This document shows, in pieces, positions 41,689 through 49,717 of a stretch of 64,000 bases of DNA. This stretch comes from JAAOZP01 sp964616835 (lineage in GTDB: Archaea; Thermoproteota; EX4484-205; JAAOZP01), in contig CAZTSG010000002.1 of the NCBI GenBank assembly GCA_964616835.1, forward strand, positions 1-64,000. Direction: 5' to 3'. The notes under the pieces are model-generated. The model was not told where the DNA came from and did no database searches. It saw only the letters and a list, made by a program, of their open reading frames with translations. Positions within the stretch are counted from its first letter, which is position 1. Each line of letters starts with the position of its first letter. Both the position numbers and the translations under genes were made by a program.

Positions 41689-43761
41689 TTGAAAGAATTC
41701 ATAAGAATAGAACGCGGCAAATGGATTCTAATAATACTGGCTTCAGTATTCGTAATTGTTTCGACACCGCTGTTTAAAATAGAACGGTGTGAAGCCGATT
41801 TAGAATCGGAAAAATCAGCCTTTCTGACTCTGATAAACCAGTATAGGCAACAAAACGGTCTCCCACCCCTTTCCGTTTCCAATGCTCTCACAATCGCGGC
41901 ACAGAGGCATAGTGAAGACATGGCCCGGAGAAACTACTTTTCCCATACAACCCCTGAGGGAAAGACTTTCGTAGATAGGATAAGGGAAGCAGGTTATACT
42001 TATAACACTTGCCTCGGCGAAAACATTGCTGCAGGCTTCAGCACAGCTCAAAGCGTTTTTGAGGCTTGGAAGAATTCTCCTGGACACAATCAAAATATGC
42101 TCAACCCCTGTTTCAAAGTAATAGGTATAGGTTTAGCATATGAGGCAGGCTCAACCTATAAGTGGTATTGGACGACAGACTTTGGAGGATATGATGACTC
42201 TGGTTCTGGGGGAGGGGGCGGCGGAGGGGGAGGAGGCTACACGCCAAGCAATAATCCTCCCTATAGGCCTGCGAAACCATCTGGACCAGCCTTCGGGCAT
42301 ATTGATGAGAACCATACTTTCACCACCTATTCTGAAGACCCTGATGGAGACCAGCTCATGTATATTTTCGACTGGGGAGATGGTACTACTTCAACAACAA
42401 GGTATGTTGATTCCGGAACCCAGATAAGCCTGACCCACTCGTGGTCTAAGCCTGGAGAATACAGTGTTAGAGTTATGGCTAAAGATAAACGTGGCGCCAG
42501 CTCTCCATGGTCACCTACTACGATAGTGAAAATAATAGTTCCCAAGTTGAAAATAAATCTGTCATCTAATATCCCTGGAGTTGAAATAATCGTAGACGGC
42601 GTTAAATACTCTACTTCAAATACTTTCGAATGGCTTAAGAAAACAGTGCACAACGTAAGCGTGCCGAAAACTATTGAATTCATGGAAGGTGGGAGATACT
42701 TCTTTAAAGGATGGAGTGATGGTGTTGAAAACAATACCAGGGTCATAACAGTAAGGGAAAACATGTTTCTGACAGCAATCTACGAAGTCCAGTACTTGTT
42801 TACATTCAAGACGTACCTGGATAATTTGACTTCAAACTGGTATCCGAATGGAACAGTATTAAATCTTTCAGTGGAACCATTTATTTACTTAAAGTTTGGT
42901 GAGAGGCTTGCTTTCAAAAAGTGGTCTAACAATATTACAAACACAAATATAGAAATAGTTGTGGATAAGCCGGGATTTATCGAAGCATTATGGTGTAAAC
43001 AATACTTGCTTAAAGTAGATTCTCCCTACGGTACTGTGCATGGAGGCGGATGGTATGATGAGAACTCTACAGCTTTTTTAAGAATAAATTCTAGCGTCGT
43101 AGAGTTAGGAAACGGCACTAGGAGGGTTTTCGAAGCATGGGTTGGCGAGGGGGAAGGAAGCTATTCTGGCACGGAGACGAATTTAACAATAATTGTTAGA
43201 AACCAGATTAATGAGACAGCCATATGGAGGACAGAATATCTGGTAAACGTTGAAACAGAGCATGGAAAGCCTTCGGGAGCAGGATGGTATAATGTTTCCT
43301 CAATAGCAAGCGTATTCTTAGAACCTGTGGTTTATGATTCTCCAGTCGTACGCTATGTTTTCCAAGGCTGGGAGGAAATCTTAGTGGAAGACAGTAACAA
43401 CATCACTATTAAAGTAGAGTCACCAGTGTTTTTAAAAGCCGTTTGGAAGACAGAGTATTATCTTAATGTAAGCTCTGAATACGGTGAAGCTTGGGGAAGC
43501 GGATGGTACTCAAGCAACTCCTGCGCTTCCTTCGGAGTTAAACCGCCTTCTTTCCACATAATACCGTATGTTTTTGAAGGATGGGAAGGAGATTCCTACT
43601 CTAGAGACCTGAATGCAACAATCATCATAGACAAGCCCAAGAAAGTTCTTGCGAAATGGCGTAGAGACTATACGTGGGTAGTCTTGATCGCAATAATTCT
43701 CGTTGTTGCAACAATTATCGCACACTATCTGAAAAGGAGGAAGAGAGAAAAGAAAAGCTAG
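41689..43761 (+). CDS. Secreted CAP-domain surface protein with PKD domain and five B-repeat-like modules
   Basis: A 690-residue extracellular protein. Signal/anchor helix ~12-28; CAP (SCP/YkwD) domain ~42-165 with INQYRQQNGLPPL, HSEDMARRNYFSH, GENIA and SPGHNQNML; a Ser-poly-Gly linker; PKD domain ~205-285 with DPDGDQL, FDWGDGT and YSVRVMAKD; five ~70-residue repeats sharing a F-x-x-W strand, a hydrophobic V-D-K-P-type strand, A-x-W and a GSGWY-type start; and a C-terminal helix (WVVLIAIILVVATIIAHYL) with KRRKREKK. The start is TTG 41689; no in-frame ATG precedes the hydrophobic helix. A related C-terminal relic lies at 58275-58604. Function of archaeal CAP domains is unknown. Confidence 0.85.
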   Translation: MKEFIRIERGKWILIILASVFVIVSTPLFKIERCEADLESEKSAFLTLINQYRQQNGLPPLSVSNALTIAAQRHSEDMARRNYFSHTTPEGKTFVDRIREAGYTYNTCLGENIAAGFSTAQSVFEAWKNSPGHNQNMLNPCFKVIGIGLAYEAGSTYKWYWTTDFGGYDDSGSGGGGGGGGGGYTPSNNPPYRPAKPSGPAFGHIDENHTFTTYSEDPDGDQLMYIFDWGDGTTSTTRYVDSGTQISLTHSWSKPGEYSVRVMAKDKRGASSPWSPTTIVKIIVPKLKINLSSNIPGVEIIVDGVKYSTSNTFEWLKKTVHNVSVPKTIEFMEGGRYFFKGWSDGVENNTRVITVRENMFLTAIYEVQYLFTFKTYLDNLTSNWYPNGTVLNLSVEPFIYLKFGERLAFKKWSNNITNTNIEIVVDKPGFIEALWCKQYLLKVDSPYGTVHGGGWYDENSTAFLRINSSVVELGNGTRRVFEAWVGEGEGSYSGTETNLTIIVRNQINETAIWRTEYLVNVETEHGKPSGAGWYNVSSIASVFLEPVVYDSPVVRYVFQGWEEILVEDSNNITIKVESPVFLKAVWKTEYYLNVSSEYGEAWGSGWYSSNSCASFGVKPPSFHIIPYVFEGWEGDSYSRDLNATIIIDKPKKVLAKWRRDYTWVVLIAIILVVATIIAHYLKRRKREKKS

Positions 43762-43764
43762 TTT

Positions 43765-45075
43765 TCATCTACATATTACACCGTTTATTCTCAAGTATGG
43801 AGCTCCCTCAGATATTGCAAAGCCTTTTTCATAAGAGGGCCTTAACTGGACGGAAGAACCTATAGCGTCTATTCTGCTGATGTCTCTAATACTACAGATT
43901 ATTTTCAAGTTCTTTATAGGCATTATCAACTCCTTGTTTTTCAAAACATATGCTATTTCCGGTTCTATTTCGATCCTTCCCTCGTCGATTCTACACTCAG
44001 CCCTAACCAAGCCTTCAGCATAAACACCGTTCTGAGTGTCCGCGAAAATCTCCTCTCTACTCCAGTCAGAAGGATGTATGTATATGTTGCTAACCATCGG
44101 CCTCGGCTTATTCAGTACCCCCCGAGCGTTCCCAGCATCCGAATCTTTCTTCGCAGTTAATCTCGTATGTAAAAGGTTAATGCCTTCTTTGCCGAGCAGT
44201 GTTTTCTCTCTAGAACGGATGCCCTCGTCATCCCAGTAGAATGAGCCGTAGGCACCCTCCAAAAGAGGATTGTCGACAAGCCTGATCCCATAATTCAAGC
44301 CTTTAAAGAAACGCTCTTGATACACGTCTGCCTCCAGGAAGTGTGCTATCTCGTGCGCGAGACCGCCCGCAGCCTCAGGGTCTAGAATAACTTTAAACCT
44401 TCCAGTGAGATAAGGGTATGAAAAATGGAGGGAGATCGAGGGCTTAGCCCTTGTAGAATCGCTTGCCCTCTTAACTAGGCATTCCAGTATTTCCTCCCAC
44501 TGCTGGCTTCTCAACACCTCCAGACCGCCCATGCCTCCGATTATCTTGCTTGCGAAGCCTACAGACAATCCTTTTGAAAGAATGTAGATTGCGAGGTCTG
44601 TCAACGGGATTTTCTCACGTACTTCAGTGCCTTCAGATGTTACGAGTGTAGAATCAATCCTATAATGCGATGCAACAAGCTCTGTTCTAACACGAATACT
44701 CATTCTTGACTTTATCTCCCTATCGATGGACTTTAGGAAACCTAGAACTTTTTCAACTTCGAACTCTTCGACAATAGAATGCTCTACAAAACCTTTCTCA
44801 GGAGGCACGTTCACGAGTTCAACTGGTTGACTGCATAGTCTCGCGTTTCTTAACGCCAATAGTGCCGTACGCTCTATAGAGGACATATCCAATTTATCGG
44901 TGCTGGCCACACCATACCCTCTTGATACGACTCTACATACAATACGAGACCACTCTTCCTCAAAGCAGTCTGAAGAATCTGTTCTCAGAGCAACTTGTAT
45001 AATCCTCTGTTTCAGAATCCTTACATCCGAATATCTTGCGGGAACCTTATCTAGTATTTTTGAGAATTCTTGCAT
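43765..45075 (-). CDS. TldD/PmbA-family metallopeptidase homologue
   Basis: TldD-like proteins are metallopeptidases that with PmbA/TldE process modified peptides. The C-terminal half contains ILDPEAAGGLAHEIAHFLEAD, the counterpart of the family HExxxH motif, but here the spacing is HExxH (His241, Glu242, His245) because one residue is missing. Later conserved segments are DSDAGNARGV and SNIYIHPS. At 436 residues it is near normal length. No partner PmbA/TldE gene is in the window. Leftward, 3 bases from the convergent CAP protein stop. Confidence 0.85.
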   Translation of the reverse strand: MQEFSKILDKVPARYSDVRILKQRIIQVALRTDSSDCFEEEWSRIVCRVVSRGYGVASTDKLDMSSIERTALLALRNARLCSQPVELVNVPPEKGFVEHSIVEEFEVEKVLGFLKSIDREIKSRMSIRVRTELVASHYRIDSTLVTSEGTEVREKIPLTDLAIYILSKGLSVGFASKIIGGMGGLEVLRSQQWEEILECLVKRASDSTRAKPSISLHFSYPYLTGRFKVILDPEAAGGLAHEIAHFLEADVYQERFFKGLNYGIRLVDNPLLEGAYGSFYWDDEGIRSREKTLLGKEGINLLHTRLTAKKDSDAGNARGVLNKPRPMVSNIYIHPSDWSREEIFADTQNGVYAEGLVRAECRIDEGRIEIEPEIAYVLKNKELIMPIKNLKIICSIRDISRIDAIGSSVQLRPSYEKGFAISEGAPYLRINGVICR

Positions 45076-45164
45076 CGATGCTATTTGAAAAAAGGAGGGT
45101 CAATAATTTTTCGCTGAGGAAAGCTTATCCTTTAAAAATAATAAGGGATTCTTGTAGAGCAAAT

Positions 45165-46706
45165 TTACGAAACATGCTTATCGAGATAACTCCTGTGTAT
45201 TTTGAAGGATTCTCTAAGGCTCTTGCTAACAAAATTATGAAGCTCCTGAAGCTCCTTATAGATCTCAACATTAGAAGCCTTAGGGCTGAGCCTAGTGCTC
45301 TCATCCAGTTGCACAAACCTGTCGCATATCTCGCCGATACTTGTCTTAGAGCCGATGTGATTGAGATAACACCACATTGCCTGTAATGCTGCACCATAAG
45401 CAGCACCCTCGTCAACCTTTATACAAACTACTTCAGTATTGAAAATGTCTGCAGCTATTTGTCTCCAAGCCCTATTCTTAGATCCCCCGCCGGTCAGCCT
45501 TATCTCCTTAGGCTTTATACCGAGTTCCCTCATCCTGTTTAAACCATAATTCATACCTAGCGTAACCCCCTCCATTGCCGACCTAGCAATATTCTGCTTG
45601 TTGAAAGTCTTACTGTTTAAACCGTAGAACACGCCTGTACCCTCTGGAACGTTCGGAGTCCTTTCGCCTTCAAAATAAGGAATTAACAGGAGCCCGTTCG
45701 CACCCACTGGAGCTTCTTCAACAGCTCTTGTTAAATCATCATACGTCATGTTGAAGAGCTCTCTTACGTATTCCGTTGCAACGGTAACGTTCATAGTGCA
45801 CAGTAGGGGGAGCCAAGCGTTCGTAGAATCGCAGAAAGCAGCTATCTCTCCCTTAGGATCTACGACAGGCGTTTCAGAGTAAGCGTATATTGTTCCAGAG
45901 GTACCGAAGCTCGCTGTAACAATGCCCTCCCTGATGTTTCCTGTTCCGATAGCACCCATCATATTGTCGCCTCCGCCGGCGCTAATTATAACGTCATCTC
46001 TGAATCCGAATTCTTCAGCGATTTCCTTCCTAATCACTCCAGCAGGCTTGTCGGAGCCTTGAAGAGGAGGCAATTTGCTCTCCAGCTCGGGGTCGATCGC
46101 GTCTATAACCTTCTTACACCACACTCTCCTCCTAACATCCATTATTGCTGTACCTGAAGCATCCCCATACTCCATAACCATGTTGCCAGTTAAATAATAG
46201 TTCAAGTAATCGTGCGGGAGAAGAACGTGCTTGAGCCTCGCGTAGTTCTTAGGCTCGTTCCTCTTAAGCCACAGTATTTTCGGAGCAGTGTATCCTGGTA
46301 GAAAGGGATTTCCTATTAGCCTTATGACCTTCCCCATGCCTCCGAGTTTCCTAGTTAAATACTTGCATTCCCTAGCGGTACTAGTATCGTTCCAGAGCTT
46401 CGCAGGCCTTATTACCCTACCCTTCTCGTCGAGCGATACAAAACCATGTTGCTGTCCCGATACGCCGATTGCCCTAATGCTTCGAGGATCCGCTCCAGAC
46501 TTGGACAGTGCCTCTCTAACCGTTTTTCGGAACGCGTCTATCCAAACCTGCGGATCCTGCTCCTTATGGCCCGGGGGAAGCCCCTCTATGAGCCCGTAGT
46601 TTTCAACAGACTTGCCGATTACAGAGCCCGTTTCGCCATCTACAATCAGAGTCTTCATGCTTTGCGTGCCAACATCTACCCCAATGAAACATGTGTTCTT
46701 GTTCAA
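45165..46706 (-). CDS. xylB: Xylulokinase (FGGY family)
   Basis: Phosphorylates D-xylulose to xylulose-5-phosphate with ATP. The FGGY fold is shown by FIGVDVGTQSMKTLIVD, GVSGQQHGFVSLD, the first-domain WNDTST, ASFGTSGTIYAY, and the second FGGY signature GGGSKNRAWRQIAADIF. Length 513 agrees with xylulokinases. ATG at 46706. Divergent from the CE7 esterase and 3.6 kb from the xylose isomerase-like gene; together they define a bacterial-type isomerase pathway. Glycerol or ribulose kinase activity would be alternatives. Confidence 0.88.
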   Translation of the reverse strand: MNKNTCFIGVDVGTQSMKTLIVDGETGSVIGKSVENYGLIEGLPPGHKEQDPQVWIDAFRKTVREALSKSGADPRSIRAIGVSGQQHGFVSLDEKGRVIRPAKLWNDTSTARECKYLTRKLGGMGKVIRLIGNPFLPGYTAPKILWLKRNEPKNYARLKHVLLPHDYLNYYLTGNMVMEYGDASGTAIMDVRRRVWCKKVIDAIDPELESKLPPLQGSDKPAGVIRKEIAEEFGFRDDVIISAGGGDNMMGAIGTGNIREGIVTASFGTSGTIYAYSETPVVDPKGEIAAFCDSTNAWLPLLCTMNVTVATEYVRELFNMTYDDLTRAVEEAPVGANGLLLIPYFEGERTPNVPEGTGVFYGLNSKTFNKQNIARSAMEGVTLGMNYGLNRMRELGIKPKEIRLTGGGSKNRAWRQIAADIFNTEVVCIKVDEGAAYGAALQAMWCYLNHIGSKTSIGEICDRFVQLDESTRLSPKASNVEIYKELQELHNFVSKSLRESFKIHRSYLDKHVS

Positions 46707-46807
46707 TCTTTCTTTTTCAGAAAGATGGTGGAACGAAAATATTTAAGGCTTATTGAGACTCAACGATGTTCGAAAGAAACACTTTCCTAGGTAGTAGTAA
46801 ACTAGCA

Positions 46808-46816
46808 TTTATATAT
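46808..46816 (+). promoter_or_regulatory. TATA box of the CE7 esterase gene
   Basis: TTTATATATTT is centred about 27 bases before ATG 46839, supporting that start over the ATG at 46827. Confidence 0.5.
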
Positions 46817-46838
46817 TTCCTTACTTATGCTGTTCGAC

Positions 46839-47795
46839 ATGCCGATAATAGATTTCCCTTTAGAACAACTCAAGGTTTACAAGCCTCCGTTAACTAGGAG
46901 GAGCGATTTCAAAAGCTTCTGGGACGAGAACGTAAAGCTTGCAGGCGAACAGCTCCTTAATCCTGTTTTAAAAAGGATGGAATACCCTGTCAGAAAGCTG
47001 GAGGCATACTTGCTTTCTTTCGAGGGCTTTATAGACAAGACTCCGATAACCTCTTGGTTTCTGAAACCCGTGGGCAAGGGGCCGTTTCCAGCGCTCCTCA
47101 TACCCCATGGCTACGGCTGGCACAGGGGCACGGTCTCCGACTATCTTGGTTGGGTTTTCCAAGACATTGTTGTTCTCGCAATCGACATTAGGGGGCAGTT
47201 CGGAGACACACCTGATTTCGCAAAGTATCCTTCTGGAAGCATAACCGGCTATATGACCAAGGGCATACTGGATAAAAACACTTATTACTACAGGTATGTC
47301 TACATGGATTGTCTCCGCGCGCTCAAAGTTCTCTACCAAATGGATTGCGTCGACGAGGATAGAGTTGGAGTAACCGGCGCCAGCCAAGGGGGAGGCTTAA
47401 CCCTAGTAGTCTCTGCGCTTGAGAGGAAAATCGCATTATCATTACCAGAAATACCTTTTCTATGCCATTTTGAGAGGGCTGTTGAGGTTGCGGCCTCAGA
47501 TCCCTATTTGGAGATACCTCGCTACCTTAAAATGCACCCCGACAAGACTGAAAAGGTTTTCGAAACACTCTCTTATTTCGACGCTATGAATTTCGCTCCA
47601 GACGTTAACTGCCCAATCCTCATGTCTGTAGGTTTAGTTGATACTGTATGCCCGCCCTCAACGATTTTCGCAACGTTCAACCATCTAGCTTCCAAAACTA
47701 AGGAGCTAGCAATATATCCTGGAATGGGCCACGAATGCGTGAGCGTTCACAGAGAGAAAATGATAGAATGGGTTTCAAAACACCTTTTGCAATAA
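46839..47795 (+). CDS. axeA: Acetylxylan esterase / cephalosporin-C deacetylase, family CE7
   Basis: Removes acetyl groups from xylooligosaccharides. CE7 features are present: the opening DFKSFWDEN helix, IPHGYGWHRG, the DIRGQ motif, the nucleophile Ser in GASQGGG, Asp in GLVDTVCPPST and His in GMGHE. No signal peptide, so the enzyme acts on imported acetylated oligosaccharides, as known for Thermotoga Axe. ATG 46839 (MPIIDFPLEQL) is chosen from TATA spacing; ATG 46827 is four codons earlier. Divergent from xylulokinase and sharing its promoter region, which fits common regulation. Confidence 0.92.
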   Translation: MPIIDFPLEQLKVYKPPLTRRSDFKSFWDENVKLAGEQLLNPVLKRMEYPVRKLEAYLLSFEGFIDKTPITSWFLKPVGKGPFPALLIPHGYGWHRGTVSDYLGWVFQDIVVLAIDIRGQFGDTPDFAKYPSGSITGYMTKGILDKNTYYYRYVYMDCLRALKVLYQMDCVDEDRVGVTGASQGGGLTLVVSALERKIALSLPEIPFLCHFERAVEVAASDPYLEIPRYLKMHPDKTEKVFETLSYFDAMNFAPDVNCPILMSVGLVDTVCPPSTIFATFNHLASKTKELAIYPGMGHECVSVHREKMIEWVSKHLLQ

Positions 47796-47803
47796 TGTTT
47801 TTT
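47796..47803 (+). terminator. T6 terminator after the CE7 gene
   Basis: A run of six T follows the stop codon by two bases. Confidence 0.35.
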
Positions 47804-47844
47804 ATAAAAACTTAAAAGAAGCCTTCTACCATCACTCTGTTGAA

Positions 47845-48129
47845 ATGATTTCGAAAGTCCCGATTTATTTAGAGAAGGTCGGGAAGGAAGAGGTTAATAA
47901 GGAGATACTTCGAGCAGCAATAATTGCTGAACTCGACGCAATAAATCTTTACGAGCAGCTTGCTCAGGCAACTGACGATGAAGAAATTAAAAAGATTCTG
48001 ATGGATATAGCGAAAGAGGAGAAGACTCATGTAGGAGAGTTTCAAACCCTCCTTCTGAAGAGAGATAGGGAACAAGCTTCCGAATTGGAGGAAGGCAGGA
48101 AAGAAGTCGAAGAGAAAATCGGTAAATAA
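47845..48129 (+). CDS. Small ferritin-like (rubrerythrin/encapsulated-ferritin type) protein
   Basis: A 94-residue two-helix ferritin-like protein. Helix 1 has AELDAINLYEQLA and helix 2 has MDIAKEEKTHVGEF, supplying Glu and Glu-x-x-His metal ligands. Two such hairpins must associate to give a four-helix di-iron site. Comparable short proteins are cargo of encapsulin shells in bacteria and archaea, but no encapsulin gene occurs in this window. The tail (EEGRKEVEEKIGK) could be a docking segment or simply helix. Iron storage or peroxide defence is the probable role. TATA-like TTTATAAAAAC lies at about 47801. Confidence 0.75.
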   Translation: MISKVPIYLEKVGKEEVNKEILRAAIIAELDAINLYEQLAQATDDEEIKKILMDIAKEEKTHVGEFQTLLLKRDREQASELEEGRKEVEEKIGK

Positions 48130-48245
48130 CCTAACTGTAAAGGAATCGATCGCAACCTCATACTCGAAGAGAGCACATTAGGGGGAAATATTTACATTTT
48201 AAAAGACTTAATAAACCGTTAACTGTTTAAAAACTTAGAAAAAAG

Positions 48246-49223
48246 ATGAAGGTTTCGCTGATTCCCAGAGCCTGCGTTGAAAAAAGCATCTCCATGAGAG
48301 AAGTCATGGATGCTGTGGAAGACGCTTTTCGAGCTAAGGGATTAGGAAGGGTGCAAATGCCAACTAAAACGTACATTGTTTTCCCGAATGGGGATTTTAG
48401 GACGATGTCTTCGTACATGCCTGATCTTAAAATGTCATGTGTTAAAATTGTAAACGTGCATCCTAATAATCCTAGTAAGCATGGTCTACCCACCGTCATG
48501 GCTACGATAGTTCTTATAGATCCTGAAACCGGAAGGCCCTTAGCAATAATGGATGGGACACACATCACCAATATGAGGACAGGGGCTGCTGGCGGGATAG
48601 CTGCCAAATACCTTGCTAGAAAAGATTCTAAAGTGATCGGAATGGTCGGAGCAGGGGCACAGGCTAGGACTCAGCTTCTAGCGCTAAACGAGGTTTTCAA
48701 GATTGAAGAGGTCAGAGTTTGCGCAAGAACAATTGCTGAGTGTGAAAAATTTTTAAGAGATATGGAATACCTTAGTCTAAAAATTTTTATTAAGAACAGT
48801 GTGAAAGAGGCTGTAGAAGGTTGTGACATTCTAGTCACAACAACGCCAGTAACTCAGCCAATAGTTAGGAGCGAATGGGTTACCCAGGGCATGCATATTA
48901 ACGCCATAGGAGCCGATGCACCTGGCAAAGAAGAGCTTGATCCTGAGATACTAAGAAGATCAAAGGTAGTTGTAGATGATTATGAGCAGGCATGCCACTA
49001 CGGCGAGCTGAATGTTCCATTTTCAAAAGGAATTTTCAGGCGCGAGCAAATATATGCTGAACTTGGTGAGATCATAGCTGGGAAGAAGACAGGAAGAACA
49101 AGTGATGAGGAAATAACAGTTTTCGACTCTACTGGTCTAGCAATACAGGACTTGGTTACAGCAACCTTGGTCTACGAGAAGACTAAAAAACTTGGGCTTA
49201 TTAACGAGATTGAGCTGCTCTAG
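48246..49223 (+). CDS. Ornithine cyclodeaminase/mu-crystallin family (ornithine cyclodeaminase or alanine dehydrogenase)
   Basis: An NAD-binding enzyme of 325 residues. Substrate-binding VKIVNVHPNNP and DGTHITNMRTGAAGG, then the Rossmann fold with GMVGAGAQARTQL, ILVTTTPVTQP and NAIGADAPGKEELDPE are typical. The family converts ornithine to proline (bacteria) or interconverts alanine and pyruvate (archaeal type, Archaeoglobus). The two cannot be separated by eye; alanine dehydrogenase is common in archaea. ATG 48246. Nothing degenerate. Confidence 0.87.
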   Translation: MKVSLIPRACVEKSISMREVMDAVEDAFRAKGLGRVQMPTKTYIVFPNGDFRTMSSYMPDLKMSCVKIVNVHPNNPSKHGLPTVMATIVLIDPETGRPLAIMDGTHITNMRTGAAGGIAAKYLARKDSKVIGMVGAGAQARTQLLALNEVFKIEEVRVCARTIAECEKFLRDMEYLSLKIFIKNSVKEAVEGCDILVTTTPVTQPIVRSEWVTQGMHINAIGADAPGKEELDPEILRRSKVVVDDYEQACHYGELNVPFSKGIFRREQIYAELGEIIAGKKTGRTSDEEITVFDSTGLAIQDLVTATLVYEKTKKLGLINEIELL

Positions 49224-49374
49224 AAGTTATAATTTCTTCACTCTAGTCTTTCCAGACACAGTTTTTTCTCATGTGAGAAATAAAAACCTTTTTAAAAATC
49301 AACATGGTTCGCAAGTAGGTTAAATACTAGAAGAAAACTTTATAATCCCCATATTAACGAGGGTATGGCTAAAA

Positions 49375-49560
49375 ATGGGATTCTTCAAAAAGAAGAAGGA
49401 GAAGACGAAAGCTGAGAGAATCGCTGAAATCCTGATAGATAGGATTGGAAAGGAAAGGGTGGATGATGAGGCCACTAAGCTCTATTTCCAGGGAATCCGG
49501 GATTTCGAAGAGCAGATGGAGATACTGGCAAAGAAGTATAACGTGGAAGTCGACGGATAG
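49375..49560 (+). CDS. Hypothetical 61-residue charged protein
   Basis: A Lys-rich N-terminus (GFFKKKKEKTK) precedes two amphipathic helices (AERIAEILIDRIG and KLYFQGIRDFEEQMEILAKKY). No family recognised. A good TATA box (CTTTATAAT, 49339-49346) predicts a transcript starting a few bases before ATG 49375, and codon content looks coding, which supports a real gene. An out-of-frame ATG at 49365 lies within the leader. Confidence 0.55.
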   Translation: MGFFKKKKEKTKAERIAEILIDRIGKERVDDEATKLYFQGIRDFEEQMEILAKKYNVEVDG

Positions 49561-49717
49561 CCGAAGCCTCTTTTAAAAAATTATAGTTTTTAAAATTCTT
49601 AAAATAAATCGAAGGAACCATGCTTTTAGAATTAAACCGTGTTAAAATTTATTGGAACCAGATTTAAGATCCCGTTGAACAGCCTAGTTAAAGAAGTCTA
49701 CTTTAATATCTGCGATT

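Noticed and set aside
42205..42240. G-rich tract in the CAP protein gene as a regulatory or quadruplex element
   Set aside because: It simply encodes the poly-Gly linker in frame; no independent signal.
47845..48129. Encapsulin nanocompartment locus
   Set aside because: The small ferritin-like protein resembles encapsulin cargo, but no shell-protein gene lies anywhere in the window.
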